64,000 nucleotides of DNA from an uncultured Blautia sp. (GTDB taxonomy: Bacteria; Bacillota; Clostridia; Lachnospirales; Lachnospiraceae): the NCBI GenBank assembly GCA_900542045.1, contig UQMI01000002.1:72200-136199 (forward strand), given 5' to 3'. Under the pieces are notes generated by a model that made no database searches, was not told the origin of the DNA, and worked only from the letters and a program-made list of their open reading frames with translations. A program made the translations under genes and the position numbers. Positions 11,749 to 20,226 of this stretch are shown here, piece after piece. How positions within the stretch are numbered: position 1 is the first letter of the stretch; the number at the start of each line of letters is the position of its first letter.

Positions 11749-12432
11749 GTGGCATCCGCACAGGTGAATCCCACCCGTATGGAACTGACCAGACAGAAAA
11801 AGAAACTGACCACAGCCGTGCGTGGGCATAAGCTTTTGAAAGACAAACGCGATGAGCTGATGCGGCAGTTTCTGGAGCTGGTCCGTGAAAATATGGAAGT
11901 GAGAAAAAAGGTAGAGGCCGGTATCCGCTCTGCAAATGTGAATTTTGTCATTGCCAAGGCAGGAATGTCGGAGCAGACGTTAAATACAGCATTGATGGCT
12001 CCCAAACAGGAAGTATATCTGGAAACGGATAAGAAGAATGTAATGAGCGTAGACGTTCCGGTGTTCGAATACCGGACCCGGACGTCAGACGCCAATGACA
12101 TCTATTCTTATGGTTTTGCTTTTACTTCCGGGGATCTGGACGGAGCGGTGAAGTCTCTGGCAGATGTGCTTCCGGATATGCTGAAGCTTGCAGAATGTGA
12201 AAAGGCATGCCAGCTGATGGCGGCGGAGATTGAGAAGACCCGCCGGCGTGTAAATGCTCTGGAACATGTGATCATTCCGGAAGCGCAGCAGAATATCAAG
12301 TATATTACCATGAAACTGGACGAGAATGAGAGAAGTACCCAGATCCGTCTGATGAAGGTAAAAGATATGATGCTGGAAGAAGCCCATGACTATAAGGGAA
12401 AGCAAAACAGAAAGGCGGAAGAGACTGCCTAG
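11749..12432 (+). CDS. V-type ATPase subunit D (central rotor shaft)
   Basis: The 227-residue protein begins with the family hallmark VNPTRMELTRQKKKL followed by AVRGHKLLKDKRDELM, and ends in long helices that form the rotating coiled-coil shaft inside A3B3. The start is GTG at 11749, preceded by AGGAGGGA; the next internal ATG would cut off the conserved N-terminus. This is the last gene of the operon and a strong terminator follows. Confidence 0.95.
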   Translation: MASAQVNPTRMELTRQKKKLTTAVRGHKLLKDKRDELMRQFLELVRENMEVRKKVEAGIRSANVNFVIAKAGMSEQTLNTALMAPKQEVYLETDKKNVMSVDVPVFEYRTRTSDANDIYSYGFAFTSGDLDGAVKSLADVLPDMLKLAECEKACQLMAAEIEKTRRRVNALEHVIIPEAQQNIKYITMKLDENERSTQIRLMKVKDMMLEEAHDYKGKQNRKAEETA

Positions 12433-12501
12433 AAGTAAGTGTCTGTCTCCATCGGATCAGGCAGACCCATACAGAATGAACGGAATGTTTTTATAGAAAG
12501 A

Positions 12502-12543
12502 GAAAACGGCAGGAACCGGGTTTTGCGGGCTCCTGCCGTTTTC
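12502..12543 (+). terminator. Terminator of the V-ATPase operon
   Basis: GAAAACGGCAGGA (12502-12514) pairs perfectly with TCCTGCCGTTTTC (12531-12543), and the U-rich end of the 3' arm serves as the release tract. It closes the nine-gene operon. Confidence 0.8.
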
Positions 12544-12616
12544 AGGAGCAGGACGGCAGTTGTCCGGGAAAGTATCTGGTATTTTCCGGAAGAGTGCCGG
12601 CGGCGTTTTGGGCAGA

Positions 12617-12645
12617 TTGACAATCCATATTTCTTATAATAGAAT
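12617..12645 (+). promoter_or_regulatory. Sigma-A promoter of the first NSS transporter gene
   Basis: A perfect TTGACA (12617-12622) and TAGAAT (12640-12645) are 17 bases apart. It lies after the V-ATPase terminator and about 50 bases before the transporter ATG, so the transporter is transcribed independently of the ATPase. Confidence 0.75.
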
Positions 12646-12696
12646 AAGGAAATACTTTGTTTTTATGAGGAATAAGGAAAAAGGGGGGCTTGTCGT

Positions 12697-14031
12697 ATGA
12701 CAGAGAAAACAGCCAGCCGGGATTCATTCCGCTCGAAATGGGGATTTATCCTGGCCTGTATCGGATCAGCAGTAGGAATGGGGAATATCTGGATGTTTCC
12801 CACCCGTGTCTCCAAATATGGAGGCGGCACATTTCTGCTGGCATATTTTATATTTGTGATCGTAATTGGATTTACCGGTGTGATCGAGGAAATGAGTTTT
12901 GGAAGAGCTGCCCGTTCCGGGCCGGTGGGGGCTTTTGGAATGGCCATGAAAACCCGGGGCAGGGAAAAACTGGGAAAAGTAATAGGAGTTCTGCCGGTGC
13001 TGGGGGCGCTTGCTCTGGCCATCGGTTATTCTGTGGTAATCGGATGGATTCTGAGATATACAGCCGGAGCAGTGACCGGCAGTCTTTTGGAGCAGGAGAA
13101 TGTGGAAGAATTCGGGAATCTTTTCAACAGTGTGGCATCTGCTTTCGGGAATAATCTCTGGCTGCTGGTGGGCTTGGCCCTTACATTTCTGATCATGATC
13201 TTTGGAATCAAGAGCGGAATTGAAAAGGCCAATAAGATTATGATGCCTCTCTTTTTCCTGCTGTTTGCCGGACTGGCGATCTATATGCTGTTTCAGCCGG
13301 GAGCTGCGGAAGGGTATCGCTATATCTTCCGCATTGAGTGGTCCGGACTGGCAGATCCCATGACCTGGGTCTATGCGCTGGGACAGTCGTTTTTTTCTCT
13401 GTCTCTGGCAGGGAACGGAACAGTAATCTATGGTTCTTATCTGTCAGATAAGGAAGACATTGTAGGTTCTGCCTGGAAGGTGGCTCTTTTTGATACGATG
13501 GCAGCTATGCTGGCAGCACTTGTGATCATACCGGCCATGGCTACCACAGGCTCCCAGCTGGATCAGGGCGGCCCGGGGCTTATGTTTATCTTTTTGCCCA
13601 ATCTGTTTAAAGGGCTGCCGGGAAGCCGTATCCTGATCATTGTGTTCTTTGTGGCAGTTCTGTTTGCGGGCGTAACGTCCCTGATCAATCTGTTCGAGGC
13701 GCCTATTGCCACCCTCCAGGATCAGTTCGGATTCAGCAGAGGAAAAGCGGTGAGTGTCATTGCAGTCATTGGGGTGGTAACAGGTCTCTGTATTCAGGGA
13801 ATTGTATCCGGATGGATGGATTTTGTGTCTATTTATATTTGCCCTCTGGGAGCCGGACTGGCGGGTATTATGTTTTTCTGGGTTCTGGGAAAGCAGTTTG
13901 TGGAAAAAGAAGTGTCCAAAGGCCGGAAAAAGCCTGTGGGAGCCTGGTACTATCCTTTGGGAAAATATCTGTTCTGTATTCTGACGGCTGCCGTATTTAT
14001 ACTGGGAATTGCCTTCGGAGGCATTGGCTGA
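12697..14031 (+). CDS. Neurotransmitter:sodium symporter (NSS/SNF) family amino acid transporter
   Basis: This 444-residue membrane protein carries the NSS signature in helix 1, GSAVGMGNIWMFP, followed by SKYGGGTFLLAYF; the unwound helix-1 segment forms the Na+ and substrate sites in LeuT-type proteins. About eleven hydrophobic segments follow. Family members import amino acids, often tryptophan, tyrosine or branched-chain types, with Na+. The neighbouring indolepyruvate oxidoreductase makes an aromatic amino acid the likeliest substrate, which is an inference. AAAAAGGGGGG precedes the ATG, and a promoter for the next gene overlaps its stop. Confidence 0.93.
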   Translation: MTEKTASRDSFRSKWGFILACIGSAVGMGNIWMFPTRVSKYGGGTFLLAYFIFVIVIGFTGVIEEMSFGRAARSGPVGAFGMAMKTRGREKLGKVIGVLPVLGALALAIGYSVVIGWILRYTAGAVTGSLLEQENVEEFGNLFNSVASAFGNNLWLLVGLALTFLIMIFGIKSGIEKANKIMMPLFFLLFAGLAIYMLFQPGAAEGYRYIFRIEWSGLADPMTWVYALGQSFFSLSLAGNGTVIYGSYLSDKEDIVGSAWKVALFDTMAAMLAALVIIPAMATTGSQLDQGGPGLMFIFLPNLFKGLPGSRILIIVFFVAVLFAGVTSLINLFEAPIATLQDQFGFSRGKAVSVIAVIGVVTGLCIQGIVSGWMDFVSIYICPLGAGLAGIMFFWVLGKQFVEKEVSKGRKKPVGAWYYPLGKYLFCILTAAVFILGIAFGGIG

Positions 14032-14034
14032 GGA

Positions 14035-14063
14035 TTGACAGGGAAATAACAGAATAGTACAAT
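14035..14063 (+). promoter_or_regulatory. Sigma-A promoter of iorA
   Basis: TTGACA (14035-14040) and TACAAT (14058-14063) are exactly 17 bases apart, beginning four bases after the transporter stop codon. It allows iorAB and the genes downstream to be expressed separately from the first transporter. Confidence 0.8.
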
Positions 14064-14145
14064 ATAGTGTAAAGCTTGAAAGCGGTAAAGTGTCCGTTTA
14101 AAACGGTATGTGTAAATGGAATGACAGAGAAGGAGGAGTTTTGGA

Positions 14146-15921
14146 ATGAAACAACTGATGACAGGCGATGAAGCCATTGCCAGAGGTGCTTATGAAGCCG
14201 GTGTCCGCCATGCTTCGGCGTACCCGGGAACACCCAGTACGGAAATACTGGAAAACCTGGCTGCTTACGATGATATTTATGCAGAGTGGGCGCCCAATGA
14301 GAAGGTTGCCATGGAGTCGGCCATCGGCGCCGCCATTGCCGGTATCCGCAGCATCGTATCCATGAAGCATGTGGGAATGAACGTAGCGGCAGATCCCATG
14401 TTTACCTGGGCGTATATGGGAGTTAATGCGGGAAATGTAATCATTACCGCTGACGAACCGGGCATGTTTTCTTCTCAGAATGAGCAGGATAACCGAAATT
14501 ATGCAAAAGCAGCCAAGCTGGCCATGATGGAACCTTCAGACAGCCAGGAATGTATTGATATGGTGAAAGCCGCTTATGAACTGAGTGAGGAATACGATAC
14601 GCCTGTGATCATCCGTATGACGACCCGTGTCTGCCATTCCAAATCCATTGTGGAATTAAAGGACCGTGTGGTACCTGAACCAAAGACCTGGCAGAAGAAT
14701 CCGGCTAAATATGTCTGTCTGCCTGCAATCTCCCGGAATCTGCGTGTGAAACTGGAAGAGCGTCTGGAAAGACTGGCGCAGTACAGTGAGACTTCTCCTT
14801 TTAACCGGGTGGAAATGGGAGATACTTCTGTGGGCGTGATCGCCTCCGGTATCTGCTATTACTATGCAAAAGAAGTATTCGGAGAAAATGCTTCTTATCT
14901 GAAGCTTGGCTTTACCAACCCCATGCCGGCAGGGTTGATCCGGGATTTCTGCAGCAAGGTGGATAAGGTATATATTCTGGAAGAAAATGATCCCTATATT
15001 GAGGAATTCGTGAAGATGCAGGGGATTGACTGTATCGGTAAGAGCCTGTTCCCCAAATATGGCGAAATGACACCGGATGTGATCCGGGAGTGCGTGGAAG
15101 GAAAGAAACCGGAGCTGATCGAATTCGACCGGACCAAACTCATTGGCCGTGCTCCCACATTCTGTGCAGGCTGTCCTCACAGAGGATTGTTCTACCGTCT
15201 GGGCAAGAGAAAAGATATCATGATCAGCGGTGATATCGGATGTTATACACTGGCGGCCAGCAAACCCTATTCCGCCATGGATTCCACCGTATGTATGGGT
15301 GCTTCCTTCAGTATCGGCCATGGCGCCCAGAGAGCCTTCCAGGCCATGGGAGACAGCAGAAGAGTGGTAACGGTGCTGGGTGATTCCACATTCTTCCATA
15401 CTGGTATCAACTCTCTAATTAACACGGTGTACAACAAGAGCAATACGGTGAACATTATTCTGGATAACCGTATCACCGGTATGACCGGACATCAGGAGAA
15501 CCCTGGTACCGGATATACGGCAAAGGGAGAGCCCACCACGCTGATCAAGATCGAAGATGTGGTTCGCGCTATTGGTGTGAAGCATGTTTACGTGATCGAT
15601 CCCAATAATCTGGAAGAAGTGGACAAAACACTGGACACCTGTCTGGCACTGGACGAGCCGTCCGTGATCATTACCAGATGGCCCTGCGTATTGAAAAAAT
15701 TCTCCCAGGAGGACAAGGAAGAATTCCATCCTCTGTTCCAGACCAGGAATTATGTGGACGAAGAGAAATGCATCGGCTGCAAGGCCTGCCTGAAGACCGG
15801 ATGCCCTGCATTGTACTACAATAAAACTGCGAAGAAAGTACATATCAACCGGGCACAGTGTGTGGGCTGTGATGTTTGCACCCAGGTTTGCCCCAAAGAT
15901 GCCATTGGTAAGGAGGATTAA
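14146..15921 (+). CDS. iorA: Indolepyruvate:ferredoxin oxidoreductase, alpha subunit
   Basis: The 591-residue subunit oxidatively decarboxylates aryl-pyruvates to aryl-acetyl-CoA and CO2 with reduction of ferredoxin. An N-terminal pyrimidine-binding region (HASAYPGTPSTEIL) is followed by the thiamine diphosphate region (GDSTFFHTGINSLIN) and a C-terminal ferredoxin domain with two [4Fe-4S] motifs: C542, C545, C548, C553 and C572, C575, C578, C582. Length and cysteine pattern match IorA. AAGGAGGAG lies before the ATG. IorB follows after three bases, so the complex is made from one message. Confidence 0.96.
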   Translation: MKQLMTGDEAIARGAYEAGVRHASAYPGTPSTEILENLAAYDDIYAEWAPNEKVAMESAIGAAIAGIRSIVSMKHVGMNVAADPMFTWAYMGVNAGNVIITADEPGMFSSQNEQDNRNYAKAAKLAMMEPSDSQECIDMVKAAYELSEEYDTPVIIRMTTRVCHSKSIVELKDRVVPEPKTWQKNPAKYVCLPAISRNLRVKLEERLERLAQYSETSPFNRVEMGDTSVGVIASGICYYYAKEVFGENASYLKLGFTNPMPAGLIRDFCSKVDKVYILEENDPYIEEFVKMQGIDCIGKSLFPKYGEMTPDVIRECVEGKKPELIEFDRTKLIGRAPTFCAGCPHRGLFYRLGKRKDIMISGDIGCYTLAASKPYSAMDSTVCMGASFSIGHGAQRAFQAMGDSRRVVTVLGDSTFFHTGINSLINTVYNKSNTVNIILDNRITGMTGHQENPGTGYTAKGEPTTLIKIEDVVRAIGVKHVYVIDPNNLEEVDKTLDTCLALDEPSVIITRWPCVLKKFSQEDKEEFHPLFQTRNYVDEEKCIGCKACLKTGCPALYYNKTAKKVHINRAQCVGCDVCTQVCPKDAIGKED

Positions 15922-15924
15922 GTC

Positions 15925-16497
15925 ATGACAAAGAGCATATTATTAGTAGGCGTAGGCGGTCAGGGTACGATCCTCGCCAGCAAGATTTTAACCACCGGCC
16001 TGATGGAAGAGGGCTATGATGTGAAGATGAGTGAGATCCACGGCATGTCCCAGAGGGGAGGAAGTGTATCTTCTCAGGTGCGTTACGGAGACAAGGTGTA
16101 TTCTCCGGTCATTGAAAAGGGAAAGGCAGATATCGTGGTGGCTTTTGAGAAAATGGAAGCGCTGCGCAACCTGGACTATCTGAAGCCGGAAGGAACTCTG
16201 GTGGTCAATAATGAGGAAATGCCTTCCATGTCTGTGATCACCGGTGATGAGGAGTACCCTGATGATGTGCTGGATGAAATCGAAAAGCATGTAAAAGCCA
16301 AGGTGGTGGATGCCACAAAGCTGGCAAGAGAGCTGGGAAATGAAAGAACCGCCAATATCATCCTTCTGGGAACCATCATCAAATCCATGGGTCTGGATGA
16401 TATTAACTGGGATTCCATTCTGGAAGCCAATATTAAGCCACAGTTTGTGGAATTAAATAAAAAAGCGCTGCGGGTGGGAATGGAGGCTGTTTCCTGA
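15925..16497 (+). CDS. iorB: Indolepyruvate:ferredoxin oxidoreductase, beta subunit
   Basis: The 190-residue protein belongs to the gamma-type domain family of 2-oxoacid:ferredoxin oxidoreductases: the N-terminus LLVGVGGQGTILASKIL and SEIHGMSQRGGSVSSQVRYG are the usual conserved blocks. It forms the heterodimer with IorA and contributes to the CoA/2-oxoacid site. Its start lies three bases after iorA, with AAGGAGG inside the end of iorA. Confidence 0.95.
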   Translation: MTKSILLVGVGGQGTILASKILTTGLMEEGYDVKMSEIHGMSQRGGSVSSQVRYGDKVYSPVIEKGKADIVVAFEKMEALRNLDYLKPEGTLVVNNEEMPSMSVITGDEEYPDDVLDEIEKHVKAKVVDATKLARELGNERTANIILLGTIIKSMGLDDINWDSILEANIKPQFVELNKKALRVGMEAVS

Positions 16498-16552
16498 TAA
16501 GCCGCAGCCGGGGAAAGACCGGATTTCCCAAAAAACCGGAAGGAGAAACGTT

Positions 16553-18040
16553 ATGAAAGAAAGAGAGCAGTTTGGCTCCAGACTGGGATTTGTTCTGGTA
16601 TCGGCAGGCTGTGCCATCGGTCTGGGAAATGTCTGGAAATTTCCCTACATGGCAGGTCAGTACGGAGGGGCAGCTTTTATCCTGATTTATCTGGTTTTTC
16701 TGGTGATATTGGGATGGCCCATTATGACCTGCGAATTTTCCGTGGGCCGGGGCAGCCGAAAAAGTGTGGCCACATCCTTTCAGGTCCTGGAACCCAAAGG
16801 GACTAAATGGCATTATTTTGGATATTTTGGCATGATGGGGAACTATCTGCTGATGATGTTTTATACCATGGTGGCCGGCTGGATGCTGTATTATATGGTG
16901 TGCTGCGCCAGAGGAGATTTTTCGGAGCCGGGCATGAGTGTGGAAGCCATTACCGGGCGGTTTAACGAGATGCTGGCTTCTCCCGGGACCATGACTATCT
17001 GGATGGTAGTCGTGGTGGTGCTGGCTTTTGGGATCTGCGCCCTTGGTGTCCAGAATGGTGTGGAGAAGATCACAAAAGTAATGATGCTCTGTCTGCTGGG
17101 CCTGATCGTAGTGCTGGCAGTGCATTCGGTGACATTGCCGGGAGCAGGCGAGGGGCTTCGCTTTTATCTGGTGCCTGATTTTGGAAAAATGAAAGAGCAG
17201 GGCATCGGGAATGTGGTATTCGGTGCCATGTCTCAGGCCTTTTTTACCCTGAGTATCGGTATGGGTTCCATGGCTATTTTCGGAAGCTATCTGGATAAAA
17301 AGCGTTCCATTCCCGGCGAGGCCATGACCATAGGGATCCTGGATACCTTTGTGGCGCTGATGGCAGGGCTTGTTATTATCCCGGCCTGTTTTGCCTACGG
17401 TGTGACGCCGGACGCCGGTCCGTCGCTGATCTTTATTACGCTGCCAAGAATCTTCAACGAGATGGCGGGAGGAAGTATCTGGGGAGCGCTGTTCTTCCTG
17501 TTTATGTCCTTTGCGGCTCTGTCCACCGTCATTGCTGTTTTCGAAAATATTGTATCCTTTGGCATGGATCTGTGGGGAATGCCCCGGAAGAAGGTGGTAG
17601 CCATCAATATTCCGCTGGTGATCCTTTTATCCCTTCCGGCCGTGCTTGGGTACAATCTGCTGTCTGGTTTCGCTCCGCTGGGAGCAGGCAGCACGATCAT
17701 GGATCTGGAAGACTTCCTGGTATCCAGCAATATTCTGCCCCTGGGATCCATGGTGTATCTGATGTTCTGTACCAGCCGCTATGGATGGGGATGGAAGAAT
17801 TTCATCCGTGAAGCAGAGACCGGAGAGGGTATGAAATTTCCGGAAAAATTAAAAGGATATATGACGTTTGTGATTCCGGTGCTGGTTGTAGTCATTTATC
17901 TGAAAGGATACTGGGATACATTTAAACCAAAAGGAAACGCCCTACTGATGGGCTGGATGGTGGTAGCAGTGGCATTCCTGCTTCTGATGAGCTATTTTAT
18001 CTTCGGCGGCAGAAAGAATGCCAGACCCCATGAGGAATAG
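16553..18040 (+). CDS. Second neurotransmitter:sodium symporter (NSS) family transporter
   Basis: This 495-residue membrane protein has the NSS helix-1 motif GCAIGLGNVWKFPYMAGQYG and about twelve hydrophobic segments; it is about 50 residues longer than the first NSS gene at the C-terminus. It is preceded by GGAAGGAGAAACG and lies 55 bases after iorB, so it is very likely co-transcribed. With IorAB between two NSS genes and an aminotransferase next, it is probably a Na+ symporter for the amino acid degraded by this operon. Substrate identity is inferred, not shown. Confidence 0.93.
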   Translation: MKEREQFGSRLGFVLVSAGCAIGLGNVWKFPYMAGQYGGAAFILIYLVFLVILGWPIMTCEFSVGRGSRKSVATSFQVLEPKGTKWHYFGYFGMMGNYLLMMFYTMVAGWMLYYMVCCARGDFSEPGMSVEAITGRFNEMLASPGTMTIWMVVVVVLAFGICALGVQNGVEKITKVMMLCLLGLIVVLAVHSVTLPGAGEGLRFYLVPDFGKMKEQGIGNVVFGAMSQAFFTLSIGMGSMAIFGSYLDKKRSIPGEAMTIGILDTFVALMAGLVIIPACFAYGVTPDAGPSLIFITLPRIFNEMAGGSIWGALFFLFMSFAALSTVIAVFENIVSFGMDLWGMPRKKVVAINIPLVILLSLPAVLGYNLLSGFAPLGAGSTIMDLEDFLVSSNILPLGSMVYLMFCTSRYGWGWKNFIREAETGEGMKFPEKLKGYMTFVIPVLVVVIYLKGYWDTFKPKGNALLMGWMVVAVAFLLLMSYFIFGGRKNARPHEE

Positions 18041-18076
18041 AGTGACCGAGCAGGACAGAGAGGAGTGTGTTAGAAG

Positions 18077-19264
18077 ATGATAGCAGAAAAGATGAAATCA
18101 TTTGTTCAGAATAATTCTGCGATCCGTGCGATGTTCGAAGAAGGAAACAAATTACGGGCAATCTACGGAGCAGACAAAGTATTTGACTTCAGCCTGGGAA
18201 ATCCCAATGTTCCGGCGCCGGAGTGTGTAAAGGAAGCAATCATTGATCTGGTGGAAAATGAAGATCCGGTGGTACTGCATGGCTATATGAGCAATGCCGG
18301 TTTTGAAGATGTACGTCAGACCATTGCAGAATCTCTGAACCGGAGATTTGGGACCAGCTTTTCCGCAAAGAATCTGATCATGACTGTGGGAGCAGCCAGT
18401 GGTCTGAACGTGATCCTGAAAAGCGTTGTGAATCCGGGAGAGGAAGTGATTGTATTTGCACCGTATTTCCTGGAGTATGGAGCCTATGTGAAAAATTATG
18501 ACGGTGTTCTGGTGGAAGTAGCTCCGGATACCTCCACATTCCAGCCGAACCTGGAAGAATTTGAGAAAAAGATCACGGCAAAGACAAGAGCGGTGATCGT
18601 CAATACACCGCATAATCCAACAGGTGTGGTATATTCGGAAGAGACCATTCAGAAGCTTGCTGCGATCCTGGAGAAAAAGCAGGAAGAGTTCGGCAGCGTA
18701 ATCTATCTGATCTCCGATGAGCCTTACCGGGAACTGGTCTATGACGGAGCGGTGGTTCCCTATCTGACCAAATATTACAACAACACAGTTGTGGGATATT
18801 CCTACAGCAAATCCCTGTCCCTGCCGGGCGAGCGTATCGGTTATCTGGTAATCCCCGACGAAGCGGACGGAAGCGATGAGCTGATTACTGCAGCCACCAT
18901 AGCCAACCGTATTCTGGGCAGCGTAAATGCTCCTTCTCTGATCCAGAAGGTAATTGCCCGCTGTGTAGATGCAGAGGTGGATGTGGCCTATTATGACAGA
19001 AACCGGATCACCCTGTATGAGGGACTGACAGAGTGCGGTTTCACCTGTGTGAAACCTCAGGGAGCCTTCTATCTCTTCATGAAGTCTCCGGTGGAGAATG
19101 AAAAGGAGTTCTGTGAAGCGGCCAAGAAGTACAACATTCTGATGGTACCGGGAAGCTCTTTTGCCTGCCCGGGCTATGTGAGAATCTCCTACTGTGTATC
19201 CTATGAATGCATTGTAAATTCCCTGAAGGCATTTAAGGAACTGGCGAAGGAATACCAGCTCTAA
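18077..19264 (+). CDS. Pyridoxal-phosphate aminotransferase, fold type I (aspartate/aromatic aminotransferase family)
   Basis: The 395-residue enzyme has the class I/II aminotransferase pattern: NTPHNPTGVVY, ISDEPYRELVYDG and the PLP-lysine motif SYSKSLSLPGERIGY, with the Schiff-base lysine at residue 245; a C-terminal RISYCVS carries the arginine that binds the substrate alpha-carboxylate. It would convert an amino acid to its 2-oxo acid. Placed last in the NSS-iorA-iorB-NSS unit, it plausibly makes indolepyruvate or phenylpyruvate for IorAB. The family also includes aspartate aminotransferases, so specificity is open. AGAGAGGAG is upstream of the ATG. Confidence 0.92.
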   Translation: MIAEKMKSFVQNNSAIRAMFEEGNKLRAIYGADKVFDFSLGNPNVPAPECVKEAIIDLVENEDPVVLHGYMSNAGFEDVRQTIAESLNRRFGTSFSAKNLIMTVGAASGLNVILKSVVNPGEEVIVFAPYFLEYGAYVKNYDGVLVEVAPDTSTFQPNLEEFEKKITAKTRAVIVNTPHNPTGVVYSEETIQKLAAILEKKQEEFGSVIYLISDEPYRELVYDGAVVPYLTKYYNNTVVGYSYSKSLSLPGERIGYLVIPDEADGSDELITAATIANRILGSVNAPSLIQKVIARCVDAEVDVAYYDRNRITLYEGLTECGFTCVKPQGAFYLFMKSPVENEKEFCEAAKKYNILMVPGSSFACPGYVRISYCVSYECIVNSLKAFKELAKEYQL

Positions 19265-19290
19265 GAAGGGGCACCTCTGCCTGTTAAGAA

Positions 19291-19362
19291 AAAACTGCGG
19301 CATAGAGTGAATTACAGAGACATATCTCTGCTTTTCATCTGTGCCGCAGTCTTTTTATTTTT
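19291..19362 (+). terminator. Terminator of the iorAB-aminotransferase operon
   Basis: ACTGCGGCA (19294-19302) pairs with TGCCGCAGT (19342-19350) around a long loop that contains a second small stem (CAGAGA/TCTCTG), and CTTTTTATTTTT follows. It also lies at the 3' end of the convergent kinase gene. Confidence 0.75.
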
Positions 19363-19395
19363 CAGGGGTTTACAAAATATACAAAGAGGTTGCTG

Positions 19396-20154
19396 TTACT
19401 GATAATCAAATACATCGATCCAGCGCATCAGGAATTCTGTATTTGCCGGATCCTTTTTGGTAAGTTCCGCGGCTGCCACGATCGGAAGCCATTTCTGGAC
19501 GTACTGGATGGCCGTGTCGCTTTTTTTGCAGAACAGCCGCAGGTATCTGTCGGCAAGATCCTGATCCTTCAGGGCGAACTGCGGATAGGTGATGGCTGCA
19601 TCGGCACTGGCATTGCCCTGGGTTGCATGGGACCAGTCCACAATGGCCATTTTGCCGTCTGGCTGTACGATCACATTGCTGGGGTTGAAATCTCCGTGGC
19701 ACAGCTTGGTATGGGTGGGCATACTGTCAAGCCGGGTCTGGAGTTCATAGCGGGTAGAAGCATCCAGGGTATCTTTCAGGCTGTTGATCTTCCGTTTCAG
19801 TTTGTCTTTCTGCAGGGTCAGACGAGGTGCGCTTTTGGTATGCATGGTAAGCTGCAGATCTACAAACTTTTCCAGGAGGACATCGGTTTCCCCGGGTGCT
19901 TCTTTCATGAGTTTGGAAAGGGTTTTTCCTTCGAAATATTCCAGGACCAGTGCCCATTCTCCGTCGATATTGGTCACTTCCAGAACTTTCGGGATATGCA
20001 GCCCGGTTTCTTCCACACGGGCCTGGCAAAGGGCCTCATTGAACACATTGGCTTTGGGATGCTCTTTGGTAAATACTTTAACTACTTTGTTACCGTCCTG
20101 ATAAACAACTTTATATGGGCGTGAAAGAATAAATTTTTTGTCTTTTAAATTCAT
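19396..20154 (-). CDS. Aminoglycoside phosphotransferase (APH)/choline kinase family protein
   Basis: The 252-residue protein has the small-molecule kinase fold: a conserved CHGDFNPSNVIV (Brenner motif with catalytic Asp and metal-binding Asn) and IVDWSHATQG (the metal-binding Asp equivalent to DFG). It phosphorylates an unknown small molecule; the family contains antibiotic kinases but also sugar, choline and homoserine kinases, and nothing here points to resistance. It lies 72 bases downstream of adhE on the same strand with ACAGGAGGCA before the ATG, so it may be co-transcribed with adhE. Confidence 0.85.
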   Translation of the reverse strand: MNLKDKKFILSRPYKVVYQDGNKVVKVFTKEHPKANVFNEALCQARVEETGLHIPKVLEVTNIDGEWALVLEYFEGKTLSKLMKEAPGETDVLLEKFVDLQLTMHTKSAPRLTLQKDKLKRKINSLKDTLDASTRYELQTRLDSMPTHTKLCHGDFNPSNVIVQPDGKMAIVDWSHATQGNASADAAITYPQFALKDQDLADRYLRLFCKKSDTAIQYVQKWLPIVAAAELTKKDPANTEFLMRWIDVFDYQ

Positions 20155-20197
20155 AATGACTGCCTCCTGTGGGTGCGCGGTTTCAGGTATTTGGGGG

Positions 20198-20221
20198 AAC
20201 CGCCTGGGATTCCCCCGGTTT
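20198..20221 (-). other. Hairpin between adhE and the kinase gene
   Basis: GGGGGAA and TTCCCCC arms with a ten-base loop lie between the adhE stop and the kinase start. On the strand of these genes no T run follows, so it is more likely an mRNA stability or processing hairpin than a terminator. Confidence 0.35.
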
Positions 20222-20226
20222 TTGTA

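Noticed and set aside
19396..20154. Antibiotic resistance gene (aminoglycoside kinase)
   Set aside because: Only the general kinase motifs are present; the neighbours are metabolic and no resistance-specific motif or mobile context is seen.
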